Of a stretch of DNA of 64,000 bases, positions 11,565 through 20,474 are shown piece after piece. The translations under genes and the position numbers were made by a program. The notes beneath the pieces were generated by a model, which was not told the origin of the DNA, searched no databases, and saw only the letters and a program-made list of their open reading frames with translations. Source of the stretch: an uncultured Lachnospiraceae bacterium (GTDB taxonomy: Bacteria; Bacillota; Clostridia; Lachnospirales; Lachnospiraceae); assembly GCA_910587765.1 (NCBI GenBank), contig CAJUNR010000015.1:1-64000 (forward strand), written 5' to 3'. Positions within the stretch are counted from its first letter, which is position 1; each line of letters begins with the position of its first letter.

Positions 11565-12629
11565 ATCGTGTTCCCTCCTGTTCTCTCTGCCGGAGACATC
11601 AATTCTTCGATGTCCCGCAGCCTTTAATAAACGGTTCATAATCGCCTGCCCCAGCCCCGGCGTGTCAAAAGATTCCGAATAAATCCTCCTGACATTGTCC
11701 TCGTCAAATTCCCGCAGAATCGCGAACAGGTGACTGGCGATGGACCGTTCGTCTCTCCTCGAGCCGATGCATTTCACGTCCCCGGACGGATAGCGTTCCC
11801 GGGTCTCCTCCGTACAGATCACGCCGACGTCTCCGGAAGCGGAGCATTTCTCATTTATATAAGAAACGACCCGTTCCACAGGACCTTCCACAATCAGAAG
11901 TTCCGCCTTCGGCGCGTAGTGGCGGTATTTCATCCCCGGCGCTTTGGGCCGGATCTTTGAATCCGCCGCGGTCAGCCCTCGGTCCACCTCCGCCTTTCCG
12001 ACAATCTTCCGAATCATGGAAAGGGTAATGTAGCCCGGGCGCAGGATGACCGGGGGCGTCTCCGTCATGTCCACAATCGTGGACTCGAGGCCGATACGGA
12101 CCGGACCGCCGTCGAGAATCATGGGAATCCTCCCGTTCATGTCCTCATACACATGCTGCGCGGTCGTGGGACTCGGCCGTCCGGAAAGGTTGGCGCTCGG
12201 GGCCGCGACGTATCCGCCGCCCCGCCGGATCAGCTCCCGGGCAATCTCATCCGACGGCATACGGACCGCCACCGTGGACAGCCCGCCGGTTGTTCCGTAC
12301 GGAACGCATTCTTTTTTGTGAAAAATCATCGTCAGCGGTCCGGGCCAGAAAGCATCAGCGAGCGCTTTCGCCTCCTCCGGAACCGTCTCCACAATCCGCT
12401 CCAGCGCTTCCGGATCCGCAATATGGACAATCAGGGGATTGTCCGACGGCCGTCCCTTGGCCGCATAGATCTTCTGCGCCGCTTCCTCATTCAGCGCATC
12501 CGCTCCCAGCCCGTAGACCGTCTCCGTCGGAAACGCCACCAGTCCGCCTCCGCGCAGAATCTCTCCCGCTCTCTCCATAACCGGCAGGGAAATCCGTTCC
12601 CTGTCAATCTCAATCCGTTCTGTCTGCAA
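10935..12629 (-). CDS. Threonylcarbamoyl-AMP synthase (Sua5) fused in frame to uracil phosphoribosyltransferase
   Basis: One open frame of 564 codons holds two enzymes. Residues about 1-345 are Sua5/YwlC. The YrdC domain shows [16 protein letters not shown] and [14 protein letters not shown], and the Sua5 C-terminal domain follows. It makes the threonylcarbamoyl-AMP needed for t6A37 in tRNA. Residues about 356-564 are a complete uracil phosphoribosyltransferase with the PRPP loop [11 protein letters not shown]. There is no stop codon between them. A strong ribosome binding site (GGAGGG) sits in the junction ahead of the Upp Met, so Upp may also be made alone. The start is TTG at 12627-12629. 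In relatives the two are normally separate adjacent genes, so loss of the sua5 stop is the likely origin. Confidence 0.9.
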   Translation of the reverse strand: MQTERIEIDRERISLPVMERAGEILRGGGLVAFPTETVYGLGADALNEEAAQKIYAAKGRPSDNPLIVHIADPEALERIVETVPEEAKALADAFWPGPLTMIFHKKECVPYGTTGGLSTVAVRMPSDEIARELIRRGGGYVAAPSANLSGRPSPTTAQHVYEDMNGRIPMILDGGPVRIGLESTIVDMTETPPVILRPGYITLSMIRKIVGKAEVDRGLTAADSKIRPKAPGMKYRHYAPKAELLIVEGPVERVVSYINEKCSASGDVGVICTEETRERYPSGDVKCIGSRRDERSIASHLFAILREFDEDNVRRIYSESFDTPGLGQAIMNRLLKAAGHRRIDVSGRENRREHDMTKTVIMDHPLIRHKIGIIRRKETGSRDFRHMISEIAMLMCYEATRELKLVDVEIETPICRTTAKELEGKKLAVVPILRAGLGMVEGMLTMIPAAKVGHIGLYRNEETLEPVEYYCKLPKDCSERDVFVVDPMLATGGSASAAIAMLKARGVKQIRFMCIIAAPEGIERMHRDHPDVELYIGAVDEKLNESGYIVPGLGDAGDRIFGTK

Positions 12630-12726
12630 TTTTCACCCATCCTCTTTGTCCAATGCATGTCCCTGGTTCCGTCCTCTTTGACCGCAGCCGTTCAGATCAC
12701 CCTTGAACGGCTGCCTCTGACCTGCC

Positions 12727-13647
12727 TCAGCAGATCGTATCAATGTCATACGGCGTACTCTGGTAGACATAATAATTCAGCCAGTTGGAATACAGAAGCT
12801 GTCCTGTGGAGCGCCAGGTCACCAGCGGCTCCTTCGAAGGATCGTCATCCGGGAAATAGTTGACGGGAAGGTCCACCGTCGTCAGTCCTTTCTCCATATC
12901 CCGGAAATATTCCAGCGCCAGTGTATTATGATCATATTCCGCGTGGCAGGTCACGAAGAACTGACGGCTGTCCTTCGTCTTGGCGATCGCCAGACTCCCC
13001 TCTTCGGTGACCGCCATCACCTCCAGCTCCGGAGCCGCCTCCACGTCGGACAGCCGCACATCGGTGGCCCGGGAATGAGGCGCCATAAAAATGTCGTTAA
13101 AACCACGGAATAACGGAGAAGTACCCTTCAGGATCTTATGCGGAAAGACACCGAACAGCTTGCGGTCCAGATCTTTCTTCTCTACTCCATGATGATAGTA
13201 AAGCCCTGCGTACGCGCCCCAGCACAAATGAAACGTACAGTGCACATGCGTCTTCGTCCATTCCATGATCTCGCAGACTTCCTTCCAGTACGCTGTATCC
13301 TCGCATTTTACATAATCAAGCGGAGCGCCCGTAATGATCATTCCGTCAAAGTGGCGTTCCCTGATCTGCTCAAAGACACAGTAGAACTGCTTCAGATGCC
13401 CCGGATCGGTATGTGTGGACGTATAGCTCGCAGTCTGCAAAAACTCCACATCGATCTGCAGCGGCGTATTGGAAAGCTTGCGCAGAAGCTGCGTCTCCGT
13501 CACGATTTTGGTCGGCATCAGGTTCAGGATCAGCACCTTCAGGGGACGGATGTCCTGCGACATGGCGCGCGTCTCCGTCATCACAAAGATATTCTCAGAT
13601 TCCAGTATGTCATGGGCCGGCATGGACCCCGGAATACGAATCGGCAT
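12727..13647 (-). CDS. metAA: Homoserine O-acyltransferase (MetA family), predicted acetyl-CoA type
   Basis: The 306-residue enzyme O-acylates homoserine in methionine synthesis. Numbering matches E. coli MetA exactly: nucleophile C142 (HLC142WGAY), catalytic H235 and E237. Position 111, which decides between succinyl-CoA (Gly in E. coli) and acetyl-CoA (Glu in Bacillus), is Asp here (GAPLD111). An acidic side chain suggests acetyl-CoA. The usual GHPEYD around the histidine reads CHAEYD, another unusual change. The gene stands alone with an AGGAGG-type site before ATG 13647. No SAM riboswitch or T-box is visible in the short upstream gap. Confidence 0.92.
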   Translation of the reverse strand: MPIRIPGSMPAHDILESENIFVMTETRAMSQDIRPLKVLILNLMPTKIVTETQLLRKLSNTPLQIDVEFLQTASYTSTHTDPGHLKQFYCVFEQIRERHFDGMIITGAPLDYVKCEDTAYWKEVCEIMEWTKTHVHCTFHLCWGAYAGLYYHHGVEKKDLDRKLFGVFPHKILKGTSPLFRGFNDIFMAPHSRATDVRLSDVEAAPELEVMAVTEEGSLAIAKTKDSRQFFVTCHAEYDHNTLALEYFRDMEKGLTTVDLPVNYFPDDDPSKEPLVTWRSTGQLLYSNWLNYYVYQSTPYDIDTIC

Positions 13648-13727
13648 GGTAATACCCTCCTTCTTTTCTCATCTTCATAATGATTACAGTATAGAATACT
13701 CTATTTTAAATAGCAAGGGAGTTTCAC

Positions 13728-13766
13728 GAAAAACCGGCGGCTCCGTCTCTTTCGGAACCGCCGGCC
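13728..13766 (-). terminator. Terminator of the ketose operon
   Basis: On the minus strand a GC-rich hairpin (CCGGCGG paired with CCGCCGG, with further pairing of GG and CC inside) is followed by a run of T residues. It lies 25 bp beyond the stop codon of the VOC gene. Confidence 0.85.
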
Positions 13767-13791
13767 TTCTGTTCTGCCGTATTATGTAACC

Positions 13792-14190
13792 CTATAAATA
13801 CTGATTCAGTTCGATTTTCTCCCGATTGGGTCCTTCCATGGTGAAAAACCGTACTCCGTTCTCCCAGAAGGGTAGCTGTTCGATCCCGTCGCTGACGATC
13901 GGGTATCCCTTTTCCACGGCAAGCGCGTACGCCGCTTCCACGTCCCTGCAGTTGACGGCAATGTGATCCACCGCGCCGGCCTTCTTCACAGGTTCCCCCT
14001 CGTAGCACTCCAGCGTGATATCCTGAAATCTAAGGAACACCACCTTCTGACTTCCGTGAATTACGGTTTCAAACGCTTTCTCAAACCCCAGCTCCGTGTA
14101 GAACGCGCAGGTTTTCTCCATATCATCCGTAGGAATCCCGATATGCTGCATCCCTGTGCAGTGATCCAAAAGCTGTCTCTTCTCCTTCAT
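13792..14190 (-). CDS. VOC (glyoxalase/bleomycin resistance) family protein
   Basis: The 132-residue protein has the paired beta-alpha-beta-beta-beta units of the VOC superfamily: MQHIGIPTDDMEKTCAFYTEL in the first half and VDHIAVNCRDVEAAYALAVE in the second. The first histidine and a late glutamate (KIELNQYL) are candidate metal ligands. It starts right after the permease stop codon and is the last gene of the operon, so it may be a small isomerase or epimerase acting on a sugar-derived intermediate. The substrate cannot be read from sequence. Confidence 0.8.
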   Translation of the reverse strand: MKEKRQLLDHCTGMQHIGIPTDDMEKTCAFYTELGFEKAFETVIHGSQKVVFLRFQDITLECYEGEPVKKAGAVDHIAVNCRDVEAAYALAVEKGYPIVSDGIEQLPFWENGVRFFTMEGPNREKIELNQYL

Positions 14191-15156
14191 TTACCGGTTC
14201 CCTCTCTTCTTGAGCTGATCGACGACAATGGCGATAACAATCACGCATCCTGTTACCACCTGCATGACAAACGCATTGATACCGAACTGGATACCCACAT
14301 TATCAATCAGAATGATCAGAATCGTTCCCAGCACCGTACCGAAGACGGAGCCGCATCCGCCTGCCAGGGACGCGCCGCCCAGGACGCTGGCCGCGATGGC
14401 GTTGGTCTCGTAAGCCTCGCCCGCAGTGGGGATTGCGGAGTTAATCCGCGCGCAGAGCAGGATACCGGCAATGCCGTAGAGAAGTCCCGCAAACGCGTAG
14501 GTTCCGTAGATCGTCTTCCGGATCGAGATACCGTTCAGTTTGGCCACCTCTTCTCCGGAACCGAGCACAAACAGATTCCGTCCGAAAATCGCATATTTCA
14601 GCAACAGGAAGCAGATCACCGCGATGATAAACCAGACAATCGCCAGCTTGGGAATAAACAGGAAGGAATCCGACGCAAAACTGGAGAATCCCTTGTCAAT
14701 TCCGGACACGGTTCCGCCATTGGAGATCACCTTGATCAAACCTCTGAGGATGGTCTGGGAACCAAGCGTAGCCACGAATGCCGGAACTTTAAATTCATAG
14801 ACCAGCATGGCGTTGAAAAGTCCGGATACAACCGCCACCACGATGCCGAGCACCATGGATACCGGCACGCCCATGCCCCATTTTGCCTGAGCCATGGCAA
14901 CCATCAGGGTGCTCATGCCGACGACCGCGCCGCAGCTGATGTCGATGCCGCCGGTAATGATCACGTACGTCTCCGCAATGGAGATGATGCCGATGATCGC
15001 GCACTGTTTTAAAATATTCGTCAGATTATACGCCGTCAGGAAGTTTTCCGTCCCCAGGGTCGTCGCGATAAAGATCACCGCAATGATCGCGATCATGGAT
15101 ACCTCGGTCTTCATCATCAGCGCTTTCAGATTTGTTTTCTGTTGATTGTTATTCAT
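14191..15156 (-). CDS. Sugar ABC transporter permease (RbsC family)
   Basis: The 321-residue inner-membrane protein has about eight to ten hydrophobic segments and the family signatures ETYVIITGGIDISCGAVVGM and AASVLGGASLAGGCGSVFGT. It forms the channel for a monosaccharide ABC importer with the neighbouring ATPase and binding protein. A single permease gene is present, so the pore is probably a homodimer as in the ribose system. Confidence 0.93.
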   Translation of the reverse strand: MNNNQQKTNLKALMMKTEVSMIAIIAVIFIATTLGTENFLTAYNLTNILKQCAIIGIISIAETYVIITGGIDISCGAVVGMSTLMVAMAQAKWGMGVPVSMVLGIVVAVVSGLFNAMLVYEFKVPAFVATLGSQTILRGLIKVISNGGTVSGIDKGFSSFASDSFLFIPKLAIVWFIIAVICFLLLKYAIFGRNLFVLGSGEEVAKLNGISIRKTIYGTYAFAGLLYGIAGILLCARINSAIPTAGEAYETNAIAASVLGGASLAGGCGSVFGTVLGTILIILIDNVGIQFGINAFVMQVVTGCVIVIAIVVDQLKKRGNR

Positions 15157-15158
15157 TC

Positions 15159-16688
15159 TTAAACTACCTCCTGCTCATCCTCATAGTAGATGGTAGAAGC
15201 CAGCTTGAGAACATCCTCTTCCTCCATCTGTTTCAATTCCTCATTGTTAAGGCTCCCGGATACCCGCCCCTCCGACATGACGATCATGCGGTCAGACAGT
15301 CCCATCGCTTCCGGAAGATACGAAGATACGATAATTACGCCTTTGCCCTGTCTGGTCAGGACTTCTATGATCTTGAAAATCTCATCCTTCGCTCCCACAT
15401 CGACGCCGACAGTGGGCTCGTCAAAGATCAGGATATCCGGATCCCGGCAGAGCAGTTTGGCGATGACGACCTTCTGCTGGTTGCCGCCGGAAAGGTTGTT
15501 CACCTTCTGTTCCACGGACGGGGTCTTGATCAGCACCCTCTCCTTATACTCTTCCGCGCGCTGCTTCTCTTTCGCCAGATCAATGAATCCGTATTTGCTG
15601 ATCATGTCGTAAGAGTACATGTTGGTGTTAAGCTTCACCGACTGCTGAAGCGCCAGGCCGTCTTTCCTGCGGTCTTCCGTCAAAAACCCGATGCCCTTGA
15701 GCATCGCTTCCTTGGGATTCCTGATATGAACCTCTTCTCCCTTGACATAAACTTTGCCGGACGTGATCGGATCCACGCCGAAGATCGCTCTCATGACCTC
15801 GCTCCGGCCCGCGCCCACAAGTCCGAAGAAGCCGAGGATCTCGCCCTTATGCAGGGAGAAGCTGACGTCCCGGAACTGCTTTCCGGTCAGATGCTCCACC
15901 CGCAGAAGCTCTTCGCCGGGTTTCTGATGTTCAATATTGTAAATATCAACCATGGAACGGCCCACCATTTTGGAAATCAAATAGTCTTTATCCACATCCT
16001 TGACATCTTTGGTTTCCACATAAGTGCCGTCTTTCATGATCGTAACGCTGTCGCAGATTTCCATGATCTCTTCCAGACGATGAGAGACATAGATCACGCT
16101 GACGCCGCTTTCTTTCAATTCCCTGATATACCGAAACAAAGTCTCTACCTTTTCATTTTCCAGAAGTGCGGTAGGCTCATCAAAAATGACAAGACGAATG
16201 TTGTCATTGACTGAAATCTTACTGATCGTTATCATTGCCTGCATGGCAACCGGAAGAGAAACAATTGTATCTCTTGGATTTACATTCAACTGGAATTTAT
16301 CTATGATCTTCTGACTTTCCGCGTACATCGTGTTCCAGTCCACGATCTTCCCTTTCATGGGAAGACGTCCCAGAAAGTAATTCTCCGCAATGCTCAGGTT
16401 CGCGGCAATATTTACGTTCTGATAATTCGCATGCATACCCAGCTCTTTCGCGTCAATGGCGCTCTTCGGGCATTCCCATCTTCCATCCACATTGATCTCG
16501 ACTTTTCCCTCGGTCGGAGCCTCCACGCCCATGATACACTTGATCAGAGTGGATTTCCCCGCGCCGTTCTCGCCGACAAGCGCACGCACCTCTCCTTTTC
16601 GTATCGTGGTGGAGATTCCTTTCAGCGCCTGGACGCCGGGATAGGTCTTTACAACATTTTCAATTTTAAGCAACACTTCCTGTTCCAT
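15159..16688 (-). CDS. Sugar ABC transporter ATP-binding protein (RbsA/MglA family)
   Basis: Starting at the ATG of MEQEVLLKIENVVKTYPGVQ (16688), the protein has 509 residues with two ABC domains. The first has Walker A GENGAGKST and FDEPTALL. The second has the degenerate GLVGAGRSE loop, LSGGNQQKVVIAKLL and FDEPTVGVD. The tandem arrangement with a weak second P-loop is the standard RbsA/MglA pattern. A reading frame extending 19 codons further upstream lacks family similarity. It lies 2 bp from the permease gene. Confidence 0.95.
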   Translation of the reverse strand: MEQEVLLKIENVVKTYPGVQALKGISTTIRKGEVRALVGENGAGKSTLIKCIMGVEAPTEGKVEINVDGRWECPKSAIDAKELGMHANYQNVNIAANLSIAENYFLGRLPMKGKIVDWNTMYAESQKIIDKFQLNVNPRDTIVSLPVAMQAMITISKISVNDNIRLVIFDEPTALLENEKVETLFRYIRELKESGVSVIYVSHRLEEIMEICDSVTIMKDGTYVETKDVKDVDKDYLISKMVGRSMVDIYNIEHQKPGEELLRVEHLTGKQFRDVSFSLHKGEILGFFGLVGAGRSEVMRAIFGVDPITSGKVYVKGEEVHIRNPKEAMLKGIGFLTEDRRKDGLALQQSVKLNTNMYSYDMISKYGFIDLAKEKQRAEEYKERVLIKTPSVEQKVNNLSGGNQQKVVIAKLLCRDPDILIFDEPTVGVDVGAKDEIFKIIEVLTRQGKGVIIVSSYLPEAMGLSDRMIVMSEGRVSGSLNNEELKQMEEEDVLKLASTIYYEDEQEVV

Positions 16689-16796
16689 ACCGTTCCCCCA
16701 CTGTTCTCCAGTTTTGTGCCTGTGCCAGCCGCTGCCGGCGGGCATGCCCGCCGGACGGCCGAACGTGTTCAGCTACTTATGATCTGATTCTTTGTC

Positions 16797-17936
16797 TTAT
16801 TTCTTCAGGAGAGTCGGGTCAAGCATTGCCGCATACTCGTCTTCATGCATGTTCGTCGTGGTAACTGCAACCGGCGGCATCGCAACTTTCTGCTCGGTCT
16901 CCGGATTCTTGCCCTGAAGCAGCGTCTCTACCGCGTTCTTGAGAGCCGCATAGCCCTGGCCGTATGCGTCCTGTACGATGATACAGTCAATGAAGCCGTC
17001 CTCAAGCGCCTGAATCTCGGTCGGGTCGGAGTCAACGCCGATGGTGATGACTTTGTCAGCGATACCTGCGTTCTCAACCGCGAGCGCGATGCCGTCGCCG
17101 GAAGTATTGTTTGCACCGTAGATGCCGATCAGTTTGTCGCCGTAGGTAGCGATCTGATTCTCAATATCCGCCTGCGCCTGGCTCAGGTCGTTGTTGTTAT
17201 ACTGGGTATCCAGCACTTCGATATCGGAGTTTGCCTCTACGTAAGCTTTAAAGTTGTCCATTCTGGGCTGCAGAGAGGGATTGACATTGGAAAATTCCAT
17301 CGCGATCACGCCCTCTTTCTTGATGCCTGCTTCGTCGAGAAGTTTCAGCATGATCTCTCCCGCCATGTCGCCGATGTCCGCGCTGACTGTGGTGTAGAAC
17401 TGATTGTAGCAGTCTGCGAACTCGGTGGAATCGAGCGTCTCAAGACCGCAGTTCGTGAAGTTCACAACGATGCCCTGATCCATTGCGTCCTTGGATACGC
17501 TTCTGGTGGAATCCGGAACCTGCGTCGCGGAGATAATTGCGTCCGGTTTGGATGCAATCGCATTCTCGAATGCACGGATATAAGCCTCGGTCTCCGCCTC
17601 GGTAGCCGGACCTACAGTCGTAAAGTTAATGCTGATTCCATGCTCCGCTTCCATATCCGCTACGGCATTCTCCATACCGATCTGCTGATACTGCCAGAAC
17701 TCGGACTCCGTCGAACAGGTAACCCAGGTAATGTCATAGGATTCTCCGGACCCTGCCGCCGGTGCTTCCGCATCCGCCGCCGCGTCCGTATCCGCTGCCG
17801 GAGTCTCCGCCGGAGCTTCTTCCGCCGGTGCGTTATCCGGAGCCGCCGCCGGCTCGGATTTGCTGCCGCATGCGGTCAGAGACATTGCCATCATACCAAC
17901 CAGTCCCAGTGCCAAATACTTTTCCATTCTTTTCAT
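16797..17936 (-). CDS. Sugar-binding lipoprotein of the ABC transporter
   Basis: The 379-residue protein has a lipoprotein signal peptide ending LTAC (C23), then an Ala/Pro/Glu/Asp-rich linker to about residue 62, then a periplasmic-binding-protein type 1 domain of the ribose/galactose class. A homologous segment reads GIYGANNTSGDGIALAVENA. It would sit on the outer face of the membrane and feed the downstream ATPase and permease. Neighbouring enzymes suggest a ketohexose ligand. The linker makes this region easy to confuse with low-complexity sequence in searches. Confidence 0.93.
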   Translation of the reverse strand: MKRMEKYLALGLVGMMAMSLTACGSKSEPAAAPDNAPAEEAPAETPAADTDAAADAEAPAAGSGESYDITWVTCSTESEFWQYQQIGMENAVADMEAEHGISINFTTVGPATEAETEAYIRAFENAIASKPDAIISATQVPDSTRSVSKDAMDQGIVVNFTNCGLETLDSTEFADCYNQFYTTVSADIGDMAGEIMLKLLDEAGIKKEGVIAMEFSNVNPSLQPRMDNFKAYVEANSDIEVLDTQYNNNDLSQAQADIENQIATYGDKLIGIYGANNTSGDGIALAVENAGIADKVITIGVDSDPTEIQALEDGFIDCIIVQDAYGQGYAALKNAVETLLQGKNPETEQKVAMPPVAVTTTNMHEDEYAAMLDPTLLKK

Positions 17937-17992
17937 TTTGTTTCTCCTTTTCCTTTCTTTCTATCTTAAATACATGACCGTATTTAAAATCG

Positions 17993-18865
17993 TTAACCTT
18001 CAAACGCGTTTCTGAGAAATGCAACCGACTCGGCCGCTTCCCGGTCCAGTGTCTCCTCGGAACAGTCCTCCTTCAGATCCCTCCAGATACGGATGTCCTG
18101 TCCGACCTCCCCGCCGTGAATGACGAACGGCTCCATGACGATGTTGGCCTGATAGCCCACTTCCCTGAGCGCTTCGCCGATGGCTTTCCAGGGAACCATA
18201 TGTCCCTGCCCCGGAAGCTTCCGGTTGTTCTCGCCCACATGTACATGCCCGAGCCTGCTGCCCGCGGTGCGGATCGCCTCCGCGAAATCGTCCTCTTCCA
18301 TCCCCATGTGGTAGGTATCCAGCATCACCTTCACGTTTTTCGCGTCCACCGCATCCACATAAGCCGCGCATTCCTTCGCTGTGTTGATCAGATAACCCTC
18401 ATGACGGTTGAGCACTTCCATGTCCAGCTCAATCCCATACCCGTCCGCGATCTTCGCAAGCTCCTTCATGTTCCGGATGCTCCGTTCCAGATCGCCTTTC
18501 TTGTCCGGAATCTTTGAATAATCCGCCGGCCAGCAGGCGTACAGGCCGCCTCCCACCTGCCGGACGCCAAGCTTCTCAAGCACCGGGAACGTATCCTTCC
18601 AGAACCTGAACGCATTCTCCACAACGGCAGTATCCGCTGACGCGATATTCTCGTCCGGCTTCGGACCATATCCCCCGGTGAGAAGAATCCCCTCCTCATC
18701 CGCGCAGGCCTTCAGCCTGCGGAGCTCTTCCTCCGCGAGATCCTTGACTCCTGCGCAGGAAATCTCCAGAATATCGAAGCCGAGTCTCTTGACCTTACTG
18801 ACATACTTCAGATAGTCCGCGCCCCACTGCCGCTCCCAGTAGGCGTAGTAAATACCGTACTTCAA
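17993..18865 (-). CDS. D-allulose (D-psicose)/D-tagatose 3-epimerase
   Basis: The 290-residue TIM-barrel protein closely resembles clostridial D-psicose 3-epimerases from its start (MKYGIYYAYWERQWGADYLK). The four metal ligands fall in order at E150, D183, H209 and E245, and E156-type substrate contacts lie in the LNRHEGYLINTA stretch. The enzyme interconverts C3 epimers of ketohexoses, such as D-allulose and D-fructose, with Mn or Co. It lies between the kinase and the transporter genes, so the operon probably imports a rare ketose, epimerises it and phosphorylates the product. Confidence 0.9.
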   Translation of the reverse strand: MKYGIYYAYWERQWGADYLKYVSKVKRLGFDILEISCAGVKDLAEEELRRLKACADEEGILLTGGYGPKPDENIASADTAVVENAFRFWKDTFPVLEKLGVRQVGGGLYACWPADYSKIPDKKGDLERSIRNMKELAKIADGYGIELDMEVLNRHEGYLINTAKECAAYVDAVDAKNVKVMLDTYHMGMEEDDFAEAIRTAGSRLGHVHVGENNRKLPGQGHMVPWKAIGEALREVGYQANIVMEPFVIHGGEVGQDIRIWRDLKEDCSEETLDREAAESVAFLRNAFEG

Positions 18866-18922
18866 TGTTGTTTCACCTCCTGATTCATGTTATTAACAGT
18901 TCCGCTTCTGCGCGCACACTTT

Positions 18923-20443
18923 TTATTTCCACTGCGCCAGATGGTCATATGTCTTCAGCAGCGCCGAATAACATTCGTCAAAATATTGTTTCAGTTCCCC
19001 GTAGCGTCTGTGATTGTCCATATCCGGTTCGATCACATCGTCCACTTTGATAAAACGGTCGATGGCCGTGAAATCTTCCAGTACGCCGGTGCCCACGCCC
19101 GCGCAGACCGCCGCGCCCATCGAGGTCGCCTCGTCCAGCCAGTTCAGCCTTCTGGCTTTCACCCCGTAAATGTCCGCCAGCGCATGGCGGATGGGATCTC
19201 CCTTGGCCAGACCGCCGATGACATTCAGTTCCCGGATGTCCATATCCCTGCGGAACACGTCGAGGATGATGCACAGATTCATCAGTATCCCTTCCACCGT
19301 CGCCCGGAGCATGTCGCCTCTGGTGTGTTCCATCTTCAGTCCCACAAAAGCGCCACGGGCATTGGGATTCCAGCGCGGGCTTCTCTCACCCAGTATATAA
19401 GGAAGATACAGAAGACCTCTGGCTCCTATGGGAGATGCGGCGATCTCCTCGTTCATCAGCTCATAAGGGCTGACTCCCCGCTGCTTCGCCTCCGCCTCCA
19501 GATCCCGGCACAGGACCTTCTTGATAAACTGATAGGAATTGCCCGCCGCCTGCATCGTTCCGTTCGGAGAATACATGCCCGGCACCATGTGCGCCCAGTT
19601 GTAGGTCCGAAGCTGCGGATCGTAGATCGGGCTTTTGCTCGTCAGCGCCACCCAGGAGGAGGAGCCCAGATAATTGAAGGTATCTCCTTCCCGCACGCTG
19701 CCGGCTCCCACTGCCGCGCATACGCCGTCCCCGCCGCCGATGACAATCGGCGTTCCGGGCGCCAGTCCGCACTCCTCCGCCACGGAGGGCGTCAGCTCTC
19801 CCGCCACATGCGTGGACGGGCAGACCTCGGGCAGCTTCTCACCGTCAATCCCGGTAAGCGCCAGCAGGCCCTGGGACCATTCCAGCCGGTTCAGGTCCAG
19901 ACAGTTGGTTCCGGACGCGTCCGTGTAATCGGTGACAAACGCGCCGGTCAGTCTGCGGATCACATAATCCTTGGGCTGCAGCATCTTATAGGTATTTTTG
20001 TAAATCTCCGGTTCATGCGCCTTGATCCACATCAGCTTCTCGATGCTGTAGGAGGCGCTGATCTTATGCCCCGTGATGCGGTAAAACTCCTGTTCGCTGA
20101 TCTGCGCCCGGATCGCCTTCTCTTCTTCCTGGCTTCTCTGGTCCGCCCAGATGATCGCCGGCCGCAGCGCCTTCCCGTCCCGGTCCACCGGCACGCAGCC
20201 CATCATCTGGCCGCTGAACGCCATGCCGGCCACTTCTCTCTTGTCCACGTCCTTCAGAAGCGCCTTGTTGTTCTCACAGACCGCGTCCCACCAGTCCTGC
20301 GGATTCTGCTCCGCCCAGGTACTGTTGAAGAAATTCGTCGGGTAGACATAAGTGATGCTTCTGACCAGCTCGCCGTCCGTGGTAAACAGCGTCGCCTTGT
20401 CCCCGGACGTTCCCAGATCGTGTGCGATTAAATATTTTCCCAT
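18923..20443 (-). CDS. FGGY-family carbohydrate kinase (xylulokinase-like)
   Basis: From ATG 20443 (MGKYLIAHDLGTSGDKATLF) the enzyme has 506 residues, with AAGG upstream. The two FGGY domains show the ATP/sugar motifs: DLGTSG at the N-terminus, IIWADQRSQEE near 105-115, the catalytic-base segment GGGDGVCAAVGAG, and GGLAKGDPIRHALADIYG late. Such kinases phosphorylate keto-pentoses, hexoses or polyols. The operon context favours D-allulose, D-tagatose, D-fructose or xylulose. The exact sugar is not decidable. Confidence 0.9.
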   Translation of the reverse strand: MGKYLIAHDLGTSGDKATLFTTDGELVRSITYVYPTNFFNSTWAEQNPQDWWDAVCENNKALLKDVDKREVAGMAFSGQMMGCVPVDRDGKALRPAIIWADQRSQEEEKAIRAQISEQEFYRITGHKISASYSIEKLMWIKAHEPEIYKNTYKMLQPKDYVIRRLTGAFVTDYTDASGTNCLDLNRLEWSQGLLALTGIDGEKLPEVCPSTHVAGELTPSVAEECGLAPGTPIVIGGGDGVCAAVGAGSVREGDTFNYLGSSSWVALTSKSPIYDPQLRTYNWAHMVPGMYSPNGTMQAAGNSYQFIKKVLCRDLEAEAKQRGVSPYELMNEEIAASPIGARGLLYLPYILGERSPRWNPNARGAFVGLKMEHTRGDMLRATVEGILMNLCIILDVFRRDMDIRELNVIGGLAKGDPIRHALADIYGVKARRLNWLDEATSMGAAVCAGVGTGVLEDFTAIDRFIKVDDVIEPDMDNHRRYGELKQYFDECYSALLKTYDHLAQWK

Positions 20444-20474
20444 ATTCTCTGTCCCTTCATCTTTCTTCAGCCGG

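Noticed and set aside
13648..13727. Possible SAM riboswitch or T-box upstream of metAA
   Set aside because: The gap to the next feature is too short and has no characteristic stems or T-box sequence.
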